A stretch of DNA of 64,000 bases from Armatimonadota bacterium (GTDB lineage Bacteria > Sysuimicrobiota > Sysuimicrobiia > Sysuimicrobiales > Sysuimicrobiaceae). The notes under the pieces are model-generated. The model did no database searches and had not been told where the DNA came from. It saw nothing but the letters and a program-made list of their open reading frames with translations. Position 1 is the stretch's first letter. Every line of letters begins with the position of its first letter. This document shows positions 57,437-64,000 of this stretch, in pieces. Both the position numbers and the translations under genes were made by a program. The stretch is taken from the NCBI GenBank assembly GCA_025060455.1, contig JANXBY010000057.1:1-64000 (forward strand), read 5' to 3'.

Positions 57437-57858
57437 TGGACCGGCTGTGGGTGGTGTTGGCGGTGGCGGCCGCCCTCGCCCTGGCGGCGGGCTGGGTGCG
57501 GTGCCGTGACCGACGTCTCGCACGCCGGCTACGACTGCCACCCGGCCCCGCGGTGGTGGCCTTCACCCACCGGCTGTGTGCTCCGTGCCGCACCCAGCAG
57601 CTGCCCGCCCTCCAGCGTCTCCAGCGGGTCACCGGCACCCGCGTTCGGGTGCAGGTGGTGGACGTGGGTCGCCATCCGGAGGTGGCGCGCCGCTTCGGGA
57701 TCTTCACCGTCCCGTCCAGCGTGGTGGTGGGGCCGGACGGGCGGGTGGTGGCCTTCAATCACGGGTTTGCGGACGATGGCAAGCTGCTGCGCCAGCTCGG
57801 CTGGAACGGGTCCCACCAGCCCGCGCGGCGACCCGCGGAGGCGTCTCACATCACCTGA
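57436..57858 (+). CDS. Membrane-anchored thioredoxin-like protein
   Basis: The 140-aa protein has an N-terminal membrane anchor (LWVVLAVAAALALAAGW) and a thioredoxin fold with active site LCAPCRTQQ and cis-Pro region FTVPSSVVVGPDGRVV. ATG 57436 shares one base with the DUF4395 stop. It probably reduces the product or partner of the rhodanese. Its end overlaps the convergent DUF2231 gene by 13 bases. Confidence 0.9.
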   Translation: MDRLWVVLAVAAALALAAGWVRCRDRRLARRLRLPPGPAVVAFTHRLCAPCRTQQLPALQRLQRVTGTRVRVQVVDVGRHPEVARRFGIFTVPSSVVVGPDGRVVAFNHGFADDGKLLRQLGWNGSHQPARRPAEASHIT

Positions 57859-58250
57859 CGCACCTGGTTCCCGAAGTAGCCCACCAGCACTAAGAGCCCT
57901 GCCCCCAGGGCTGAAAGGGCCAGGGTCCAGCGGTGGGCCCGGGGTGCCTTCAGGCGCAGGATCAGGTTCGCCGCGTACAGCCCCGTGGCCGCGTACGCCA
58001 GCAGGCTGTGGGCCGTGTGCCGGGCCAGGAAGGCGGCACCCACGCCCTCCCGTTGGAGCCGCGCGACGTCGTAGAAGGCGGTGGCGATGGCCACCGGGGC
58101 GGCCACGAGGCCCAGGGCCACCAGCCACGTGGCCATAGACCGGTACAGCTCGGCGGGGCGCCACGCGTACAGGAGGTCGAACAGCAGGGCGGTGATCCAA
58201 AGGGCGATGGGAAAGTCCGTCACGGGCGGGTGGAACAGGTAGCCGACCAT
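57846..58250 (-). CDS. DUF2231 family membrane protein
   Basis: The 134-aa protein has four helices and begins MVGYLFHPPVTDFPIALWITALLFDLLYAW, with the typical HP-x-DFP motif. GLVAAPVAIATAFYDVARL and RHTAHSLLAYAATGLYAANLILRL follow. ATG 58250 has GGAGGGGG upstream; the track start at 58448 is too far. It is often linked to redox or heme systems; the function is unknown. Confidence 0.85.
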   Translation of the reverse strand: MVGYLFHPPVTDFPIALWITALLFDLLYAWRPAELYRSMATWLVALGLVAAPVAIATAFYDVARLQREGVGAAFLARHTAHSLLAYAATGLYAANLILRLKAPRAHRWTLALSALGAGLLVLVGYFGNQVRQVM

Positions 58251-58314
58251 CTCCCCCTCCTGCGTTCGTGCTCCCACAGCTTTTCGCCGCCCGCGGTGGC
58301 CACTCCCTCGTGCG

Positions 58315-58343
58315 TTGTCCGGCCGGGGGGGCTGTCGTAGAAT
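58315..58343 (+). promoter_or_regulatory. Promoter of proS
   Basis: TTGTCC (58315-58320), a 17-base spacer and TAGAAT (58338-58343). The start codon is 40 bases downstream, with CGGAGGG before it. Confidence 0.75.
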
Positions 58344-58383
58344 GCGGGCTGACGCAGCCGCGGCCAGAACCTTCGGAGGGAGC

Positions 58384-59820
58384 ATGGAAGCCAAGGCGTG
58401 GGTCCGGGAAATCCCCCGCAAGCAGGACAACCTGTCCGAGTGGTACACCGCGGTCCTGCTGAAGGCCGAAATGGTGGACTACTCGCCGGTGCGGGGCTGC
58501 ATGGTGATCCGACCCTACGGGTGGGCGGTGTGGGAGGCCATCCAGCGGTGGCTGGACGCGGAGTTCCGACGCACGGGCCACCAGACCGCGGCCTTCCCCC
58601 TGTTCGTGCCAGAGTCCCTGCTCCAGCGGGAGGCGGAGCACGTGCAAGGGTTCGCCCCTCAGGTGGCGTGGGTGACCCACGGTGGGGACGAGGAGCTGGC
58701 GGAGCGCCTGGCGGTCCGCCCCACCTCCGAGGCCATCATCATGCCCATGTACGCCCGGTGGATCCGGTCCTACCGCGACCTGCCGGTGTTGATCCTGCAG
58801 TGGTGCAGCGTGGTGCGGTGGGAGAAGGCCACCCGGCCGTTCCTGCGGACTACGGAGTTCTTCTGGCACGAGGGACACACCGCACACCGGACCGCGGAGG
58901 AGGCCGACGCGGAGTGCCGGCTCATCCTGGACATCTACCGCCGGCTGTTGGAAGAGCAGCTGGCCATGCCGGTGCTGGTGGGCCGCAAGCCCGACAGCGA
59001 GAAGTTCGCCGGGGCGGACTGGACGTACACCCTGGAGGCTCTCATGCCCGACGGACAGGCCATCCAGGCGGGGACCTCCCACTTCCTGGGCCAGAACTTC
59101 GCCCGCGCCTTCGACGTGAAGTTCTTGGACCGGGACAACACCGAGAAGTACGTGTGGACCACTTCCTGGGCGGTGACCACCCGCCTGGTGGGCGCTCTGG
59201 TCATGGCTCACGGGGACGACCGCGGGCTGTTCCTGCCGCCCCGGGTGGCACCGGTTCAGGTGGTGGTGGTTCCGGTGCGGGCAGAGCGGGAGCCTGCGGT
59301 GCTGGAGCGGGCCCGTCAGCTGGCCGCGCAGCTGTCCGAGCGGTTTCGGGTGAGGCTGGACGACCGGGAGGAGTACACGCCCGGCTGGAAGTTCAACGAG
59401 TGGGAGATGCGGGGCGTGCCCCTGCGGGTGGAGCTGGGGCCCCGGGACCTGCAGCAGGGCCAGGCGGTGCTGGTGGCACGGGATGCGGAAGGGACCCGAC
59501 AGCCGGTGCCCCTGGACGGCCTCGTGGATCGGGTGGGCGAGGAGCTGGAGGCAATCCAGGAGCGCATGCTGGAGCGGGCCCGGGCGTACCTGGCCGCCCA
59601 CACGGTGCGGGTGGAAGACTACGGCGAAGCGGTGCAGCTCATCCGCCAGCGGAAGGGCTTCGTGGGCGTGCGGTGGTGCGGCGACACTTCCTGTGAGGAC
59701 CGGCTGCGGGACGAAACTGGAGGCTCGCCGCGGGTGATCCCCGAGGAGGCCGTGAACGGGGCCTGCCTGGTTTGCGGCCGGAAGGCCAACGCCCTGGTGT
59801 ACTTCGCGCGCGCGTACTGA
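58384..59820 (+). CDS. proS: Prolyl-tRNA synthetase, archaeal/eukaryotic (ProS type 3)
   Basis: The 478-aa class II synthetase has no editing insertion and has the type 3 C-terminal zinc-type domain (WCGDTSCEDRLRDETGG...GACLVCGRKANALVYFARAY). Motif 2 is seen in VRWEKATRPFLRTTEFFWHEGHTAHRT, and PTSEAIIMPMYARWIRSYRDLP and LEALMPDGQAIQAGTSHFLGQNFA are typical. ATG 58384 has CGGAGGG upstream. Confidence 0.96.
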   Translation: MEAKAWVREIPRKQDNLSEWYTAVLLKAEMVDYSPVRGCMVIRPYGWAVWEAIQRWLDAEFRRTGHQTAAFPLFVPESLLQREAEHVQGFAPQVAWVTHGGDEELAERLAVRPTSEAIIMPMYARWIRSYRDLPVLILQWCSVVRWEKATRPFLRTTEFFWHEGHTAHRTAEEADAECRLILDIYRRLLEEQLAMPVLVGRKPDSEKFAGADWTYTLEALMPDGQAIQAGTSHFLGQNFARAFDVKFLDRDNTEKYVWTTSWAVTTRLVGALVMAHGDDRGLFLPPRVAPVQVVVVPVRAEREPAVLERARQLAAQLSERFRVRLDDREEYTPGWKFNEWEMRGVPLRVELGPRDLQQGQAVLVARDAEGTRQPVPLDGLVDRVGEELEAIQERMLERARAYLAAHTVRVEDYGEAVQLIRQRKGFVGVRWCGDTSCEDRLRDETGGSPRVIPEEAVNGACLVCGRKANALVYFARAY

Positions 59821-59837
59821 GGTCCGGGAGGCGGGCG

Positions 59838-62093
59838 GTGGCAACGGGCGTGCGGGGCTGGGATCCGCGGCTGTGGGCCAGCTGGAAGCCATTCGGGGTA
59901 GGGGAGCGCCGGCCGAACAACTACCTGGAGATCGCCCGCGCGGTTTGGGAGAACCGCGGGGCCCTGGGATACGCGTGGCGCATCCTCACCCAGGGGGTTT
60001 GCGACGGGTGCGCCTTGGGCACCGCGGGGCTGCGGGACTGGACGGTGCCCGGGGTGCACCTGTGCAACGTGCGCCTGCGGCTGCTACGCCTGAACACCCT
60101 ACCGGCCCTCGACTCCTCGGCCCTGGCGGACGTGTCCCGCCTGGTCGGGCTTTCTGACGACGCCCTGCGGCGCATGGGCCGGCTGGCCCACCCCATGGCC
60201 TGGAAAAGCGGGGAGGCGGGGTTCCGGCGCGTCTCGTGGGAAGAGGCCCTGGAGCTGGCGGCAGGCCGGCTGCGGGCCTCCGCCCCCCACAGGATCGCCT
60301 TGTACCTGACCAGCCGGGGCCTGGGAAACGAACACTACTACGCGGCCCAGAAGGCCGCCCGCGCCCTGGGAACCAACAATATCGACAACGCCGCGCGGGT
60401 ATGCCACGCGCCCAGCACGCTGGTGCTCAAGCAGACCCTGGGGGTGGGTGCCAGCACCTGCTCCTACACGGACCTGCTGGGCACAGACCTCGCGGTGTTC
60501 GTGGGGTCCAACGTGGCCAACAACCAGCCCGTGATGATGAAGTACCTGTACTACGCCCGGCGCCTCGGGACCCGGGTGGTGTGCGTGAACCCTTACCGGG
60601 AGCCCGGAATGGAGCGCTACTGGGTCCCCTCCATTCCCGAAAGCGCCCTGTTCGGCACCCGCATCACGGACCGCTTCTTCCTGGTACGGGTGGGCGGCGA
60701 CGCGGCCTTCCTCACGGGCACCCTGCGGTGGATGGTGGAACGCGGGTGGGTGGACGACCAGTTCATCGCCCGGCACACCACCGGCTTTGGGGAGCTGGTG
60801 CAGGCGTTGCAGGCCCAGAGTTGGGAAGACTTGGAGCGGGCCAGCGGTTGCACGCGGGAGGAGATGCTGGAGTTCGCTCAGATGCTGGCGCAGGCCCGCA
60901 CCGCGGTGTTCGTGTGGTCCATGGGGGTCACGCAGCACCGCTGCGGGGAGGACAACGTCCGAGCCATCGTGAACCTGGCGCTCAGCAAGGGGTTCGTGGG
61001 GCGTGAGAAGTGCGGGCTGATGCCCATCCGCGGCCACTCCGGGGTACAGGGCGGGGCGGAGATGGGCGCCTACGCCACGGTGTTCCCGGGAGGGGTGCCC
61101 GTTAACCCTGCGAACGCCCGGCGGTTTGCGGAGCTGTGGGGCTTCCCGGTGCCGGAGGAGCCGGGGCTCACTGCACCCGAGATGGTGGACGCGGCCGCCC
61201 AAGGGGGGCTGGACGTGCTGGTGTGCGTGGGCGGCAACTTCCTCGAGGTGCTGCCGGACCCCGCGTACGTGCGCGAAGCGTTGGAACGGGTTCCCGTGCG
61301 GGTGCACCTGGACGTGGTGCTGTCCCCCACCGCCTTGGTGCCCGCCAAGGAGTGGGTGGTGCTGTTGCCGGCCACCACGCGGTACGAGGTGCCCGGAGGG
61401 GTGACGGAGACCACCACGGAGCGCCGGGTGGTGTTCAGCCCCGAGGTTCCGGGGCCTCGGGTGGGCGAGGCCCGCCCCGAGTGGGAGGTGTTGTTGGAGC
61501 TGGCCCGCCGGGCCCGGCCCGAGCTGCAGGACCGGCTGCAGTTCCCGGACACCGCAGCCCTCCGGGAGGAGATCGCCCGCGCAGTGCCCTTCTACGACGG
61601 GATCCAGCGCCTGAGGCGGGCGGGCGACCAGTTCCAGTACGGCGGTGCGCGGCTGTGCGAAGGTTGGCGCTTCCCCACTCCGGACGGCAGGGCGCGCTTT
61701 TCCGTGGTGGTGCCCAGGCCTTCCGAGGTGCCGGAGGGCGCCTTCCTCCTCACCACCCGGCGCGGCCGTCAGTTCAACAGCATGGTCCAGGGGGGCCGCG
61801 ATGGGCTGACGGGCGCGGAGCGCGACGCGGTGTTCATGAGCGGAGAAGACGCCGCACGACTGGGACTGGGCGAGGGACAGAGGGTGGTGGTGCGCAGCCC
61901 GACAGGGACTTTTCGCGGGCGGGTGCGGATCGCACCCGTCCGGCCGGGTACCCTGCAGGCGTACTGGCCGGAGGCCAACGTCCTGATCGGCCGCGACCGG
62001 CGGTCCGGTGAGTCGCGGATCCCCGACTACAACACCATCGTGTGGGTGGAGCCGGAATCCGGAGCCAGCCAAGCGGCGCCTACCGGGCAGTAG
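59838..62093 (+). CDS. Formate-dehydrogenase-like molybdopterin oxidoreductase (FdhF/YdeP-type)
   Basis: The 751-aa molybdoenzyme of the DMSO-reductase superfamily has an N-terminal CDGCALGTAGLRDWTVPGVHLCNVRLRLLRLNT with only three nearby cysteines, so a canonical four-Cys 4Fe-4S site is not evident. NAARVCHAPST aligns with the Sec/Cys Mo-ligand region of formate dehydrogenase H. Further motifs are YLTSRGLGNEHYYAAQKAARALGTNN, VFVGSNVANNQPV, WSMGVTQHRCGEDNVRAI and a C-terminal cofactor domain with FNSMVQGGRDGLTGAERDAVF. The substrate is not known; formate oxidation and acid-stress roles have been proposed for relatives. GTG 59838 has GGGAGG upstream. Confidence 0.9.
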   Translation: MATGVRGWDPRLWASWKPFGVGERRPNNYLEIARAVWENRGALGYAWRILTQGVCDGCALGTAGLRDWTVPGVHLCNVRLRLLRLNTLPALDSSALADVSRLVGLSDDALRRMGRLAHPMAWKSGEAGFRRVSWEEALELAAGRLRASAPHRIALYLTSRGLGNEHYYAAQKAARALGTNNIDNAARVCHAPSTLVLKQTLGVGASTCSYTDLLGTDLAVFVGSNVANNQPVMMKYLYYARRLGTRVVCVNPYREPGMERYWVPSIPESALFGTRITDRFFLVRVGGDAAFLTGTLRWMVERGWVDDQFIARHTTGFGELVQALQAQSWEDLERASGCTREEMLEFAQMLAQARTAVFVWSMGVTQHRCGEDNVRAIVNLALSKGFVGREKCGLMPIRGHSGVQGGAEMGAYATVFPGGVPVNPANARRFAELWGFPVPEEPGLTAPEMVDAAAQGGLDVLVCVGGNFLEVLPDPAYVREALERVPVRVHLDVVLSPTALVPAKEWVVLLPATTRYEVPGGVTETTTERRVVFSPEVPGPRVGEARPEWEVLLELARRARPELQDRLQFPDTAALREEIARAVPFYDGIQRLRRAGDQFQYGGARLCEGWRFPTPDGRARFSVVVPRPSEVPEGAFLLTTRRGRQFNSMVQGGRDGLTGAERDAVFMSGEDAARLGLGEGQRVVVRSPTGTFRGRVRIAPVRPGTLQAYWPEANVLIGRDRRSGESRIPDYNTIVWVEPESGASQAAPTGQ

Positions 62094-62739
62094 GGCCTGC
62101 ACCGGGCCGCAGGCGGGCCAACGCCGCCGCGTAATCCGCGGGGGTGTTCACGTTCACAAAGCTCAACAGGTCCGGGTCCCACGGGCGGAGCACCTCCTCC
62201 GGCACGTACCGAACCCGGATGCGGGCCAGCAGGTGGCGCACGGAGCCGCCGCCTGCCTCCAGGACAGCCTCCGCCGCATAGGCGGCGTCGCGCCGGTACA
62301 CCGCGCACAGGGGGTGCGGCCGGTCGGTCAGGGGCACCGCGGCGTCCACCCCTTCCATCAGGTCCGCGAGGCCCGCGAGGAGGGCGGGCTGGACGAAGGG
62401 GAGGTCGCACGCCACCACCGCCGCGCACGGTGTGGGGCAGGCGCGCAGGCCGGCCTCGATGCCGGCCACCGGACCATGCCCCGGCCAGCGGTCTGCGACC
62501 ACGGGCACGCGCAGGCCAAAGTCGCGCCGCGGATCTGAGGCCACCACATACACGGGATTGCAGCACGTTCGGATCCGGCGCACCACGTGGCCGAGCAGGG
62601 TGGTGCCCGCGAACGGCAGCAGCGCCTTGTCGGTGCCCATGCGTCGGCTGCGGCCGCCCGCCAGCACCACTCCACCCAGCCGCTCGCCCGCGCGGTATCC
62701 AGACAACGGACTCCGACTCCTGGCGAACTCACCTCCCAT
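62080..62739 (-). CDS. mobA: Molybdenum cofactor guanylyltransferase
   Basis: The 219-aa protein has the nucleotidyltransferase motif VVLAGGRSRRMGTDKALLPFAG, GHGPVAGIEAGLRA, AAVVACDLPFVQPALL and FVNVNTPADY. It attaches GMP to molybdopterin, making the MGD form used by the neighbouring molybdoenzyme. ATG 62739 is the first good start, but a TTG near the conserved GVVLAGG is possible. It overlaps the oxidoreductase gene by 14 bases tail to tail. Confidence 0.92.
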   Translation of the reverse strand: MGGEFARSRSPLSGYRAGERLGGVVLAGGRSRRMGTDKALLPFAGTTLLGHVVRRIRTCCNPVYVVASDPRRDFGLRVPVVADRWPGHGPVAGIEAGLRACPTPCAAVVACDLPFVQPALLAGLADLMEGVDAAVPLTDRPHPLCAVYRRDAAYAAEAVLEAGGGSVRHLLARIRVRYVPEEVLRPWDPDLLSFVNVNTPADYAAALARLRPGAGPTAR

Positions 62740-62806
62740 GGTGGGAGCGGCCGGGTCCCCCCACAAGGGCAGACAGGGGCCGTCCCTTGCGCCATGCTAG
62801 GGAGGG

Positions 62807-64000
62807 ATGGCGGAGCGTGTGGCCGACGTTCTGCGCAGGCTGCTGGAGTCCGCGGAACCCGTGGGGGTGGAGTGGGTCACCGCCACGGAGGCGGTCGGGC
62901 GGGTGGTCGCGGAGGAGGTGCGTAGCCGCCGGGCGGCACCTGGGTTTGCCAGGGCCGCCATGGACGGGTACGTGTGCCACGACGCGGACGTGTGCGGTGC
63001 CTCTGCGGACCGTCCCGCCTACCTTCTGGTGACCGGTGAGTGCCGTCCCGGAAAACCCCCCGCTGCGGGGCCTGACCGGGGCGAGGCGTGGGTGATCAGC
63101 ACGGGGGCGGCCATGCCCTTGCGCGGGGACAGGGTGTTGCCGGTGGAAGTGGTTCGACGGGAGGGGGCGGTGCTGGTGGTGGCACAAAACCCTCCCCACA
63201 AAACGCACGTGGTCGCGCCCGACGAGGATCTCCCCGAGGGAACGTGCGTGCTGGAACCGGGGCAGGTGGCAGGCCCGGGCGGCGTGGCCGCCCTCGTGGC
63301 CGGCGGCGTGCGCGAGGTCCGGGTGTACCGCAGGCCCCGGGTGGTGGTGTTCTGTACCGGCGACGAGCTGTCCGAGCCGCCGGATGCCCCACCGGCGGGA
63401 AAGGTGTTCAACACGAACGCCTTCGCCCTCCTAGCGGAGGTATCGGCGTTGGGCTGCCGGGTGGACTACGGCGGGACGCTGCCGGACCGGCCCGAAGCAC
63501 TGCGGGCGGCGTTTTTGCGCGCGCTCTCCGGCCCGTACGACGTGGTGCTCACCACGGGCGCGGTGTCCGTGGGGCGATACGACCGTGTGCCGCGGGTGTG
63601 GCTGGACCTGGGAGCGGAAAAGGTTGCTGGCCGCGTGGATCTGAAGCCCGGAGGCCCGTTCTTCGCAGCGCGGTTGAAGGACCGGTGGGCGGTAGCTCTG
63701 TCGGGAAGCCCGTCCGCGTGCCTTGCCGCCTACCACCTGCTGGTAAGGCCCCTGCTGCTGCGCCTAGCGGGCCGGCGGCAGGTGGTGCGGCCGGTGGTCA
63801 CGGCGGCGCTGCGGGGCTGCCTGCCGCCCAGCGGCCGGGTGCGGGCGGTGTGGGCCCGGATCCTTCCGGAACAGGACGGGCTGGCGGTACAGCCCCTGCT
63901 GGGCCCGGTGTTCCAAAGCCTAGCGGCCGCGCAGGCGCTCATCCTGCTGGGAGCCGGCGCCCCGATCCTGCGGGAAGGATCTGTGGTGCCGGCCCTGCTC
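62807..64000 (+). CDS. moeA: Molybdopterin molybdenumtransferase (MoeA-like), truncated by window end
   Basis: An open frame from ATG 62807 to the window end (398 codons) is absent from the ORF track. It has MoeA motifs: GFARAAMDGYVCHDADV, ISTGAAMPLRGDRVLPVE, RVVVFCTGDELSEPP, VVLTTGAVSVGRYDRVP and LSGSPSACLAAYHLLVRPLL. MoeA inserts molybdenum into adenylylated molybdopterin. Several signature positions differ: TTGAVS for TGGVS, LSGSPSA for LPGNPVS, and GGPFF for the usual GKP. It may be a specialised MoeA paralogue. GGGAGGG lies directly before the ATG. Confidence 0.88.
   Translation, partial: MAERVADVLRRLLESAEPVGVEWVTATEAVGRVVAEEVRSRRAAPGFARAAMDGYVCHDADVCGASADRPAYLLVTGECRPGKPPAAGPDRGEAWVISTGAAMPLRGDRVLPVEVVRREGAVLVVAQNPPHKTHVVAPDEDLPEGTCVLEPGQVAGPGGVAALVAGGVREVRVYRRPRVVVFCTGDELSEPPDAPPAGKVFNTNAFALLAEVSALGCRVDYGGTLPDRPEALRAAFLRALSGPYDVVLTTGAVSVGRYDRVPRVWLDLGAEKVAGRVDLKPGGPFFAARLKDRWAVALSGSPSACLAAYHLLVRPLLLRLAGRRQVVRPVVTAALRGCLPPSGRVRAVWARILPEQDGLAVQPLLGPVFQSLAAAQALILLGAGAPILREGSVVPALL

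Overview
The window is a contiguous piece of a very GC-rich bacterial chromosome (roughly 70% G+C by eye). Genes are packed tightly, with frequent GTG/TTG starts and many 4-base GTGA stop/start overlaps. Several features suggest a thermophilic or deep-branching Terrabacteria/Firmicutes-like lineage: the tmk-darA-holB order, a SpoIIIAA/R3H-type ATPase, archaeal-type prolyl-tRNA synthetase and phosphoglycerate mutase, a THEP1-type NTPase and endonuclease Q. I cannot name the phylum from sequence alone. I saw no tRNA, rRNA, CRISPR array, transposase or phage gene.

Layout. 1-5.8 kb (minus): a nitrogen block read gltB > ANTAR regulator > ammonium transporter. Each gene has its own TTGACA-N17 promoter and a leader with terminator hairpins. 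5.9-9.6 kb (plus): FMN riboswitch and ribD-ribE-ribBA-ribH. 9.6-11.8 kb (minus): a GAF-GAF-HisKA_2 kinase and a second ANTAR regulator. 12.1-14.4 kb: a sigma-54 promoter and a membrane glycosyltransferase with a PilZ domain. 14.4-18.5 kb: THEP1 NTPase, a Fur/Zur regulator with an operator, znuACB and a DUF488 protein. 18.6-22.8 kb (minus): AmrS radical SAM enzyme, YceI, a broken proton-pyrophosphatase remnant, DUF1850, DUF192 and a trypsin-like protease. 22.9-29.9 kb: metallo-hydrolase, endonuclease Q, rRNA methyltransferase, R3H ATPase, tmk, darA and holB. 30-43.6 kb: nfo, transporter, a sulfur amino-acid PLP enzyme, a protease/two-component/VWA group, ddl, dapF-like, HAD, apgM and plsC. 44.3-47 kb (minus): nirC and a nitrite reductase fused to a Rieske domain. 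47.7-57.9 kb: two sulfur operons, each preceded by a short peptide ORF with a Cys-Ile-Cys-Pro motif. 57.8-64 kb: DUF2231, proS, a formate-dehydrogenase-like molybdoenzyme, mobA and a truncated moeA.

How the parts fit. The window is dominated by nitrogen and sulfur assimilation and their cofactors. Ammonium and nitrite enter through Amt and NirC, nitrite is reduced by NirA, and ammonium is assimilated by GltB. Sulfate is activated by Sat and CysC, reduced by CysH and then by a siroheme sulfite reductase. HemD, a precorrin-2 dehydrogenase/ferrochelatase and CobA in the same operon supply siroheme. Riboflavin and molybdopterin genes support the flavin and Mo enzymes. Control appears to be largely at RNA level: ANTAR-type attenuation for nitrogen, leader peptides for sulfur and an FMN riboswitch for riboflavin.

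Most notable: a repeated RNA motif overlapping terminators in the ANTAR and amt leaders; a sulfite reductase carrying its own C-terminal MoaD/ThiS-like sulfur carrier; paired CICP leader peptides; a nitrite reductase-Rieske fusion; a DapF homologue with Ser in place of both catalytic Cys; and an hppA remnant.
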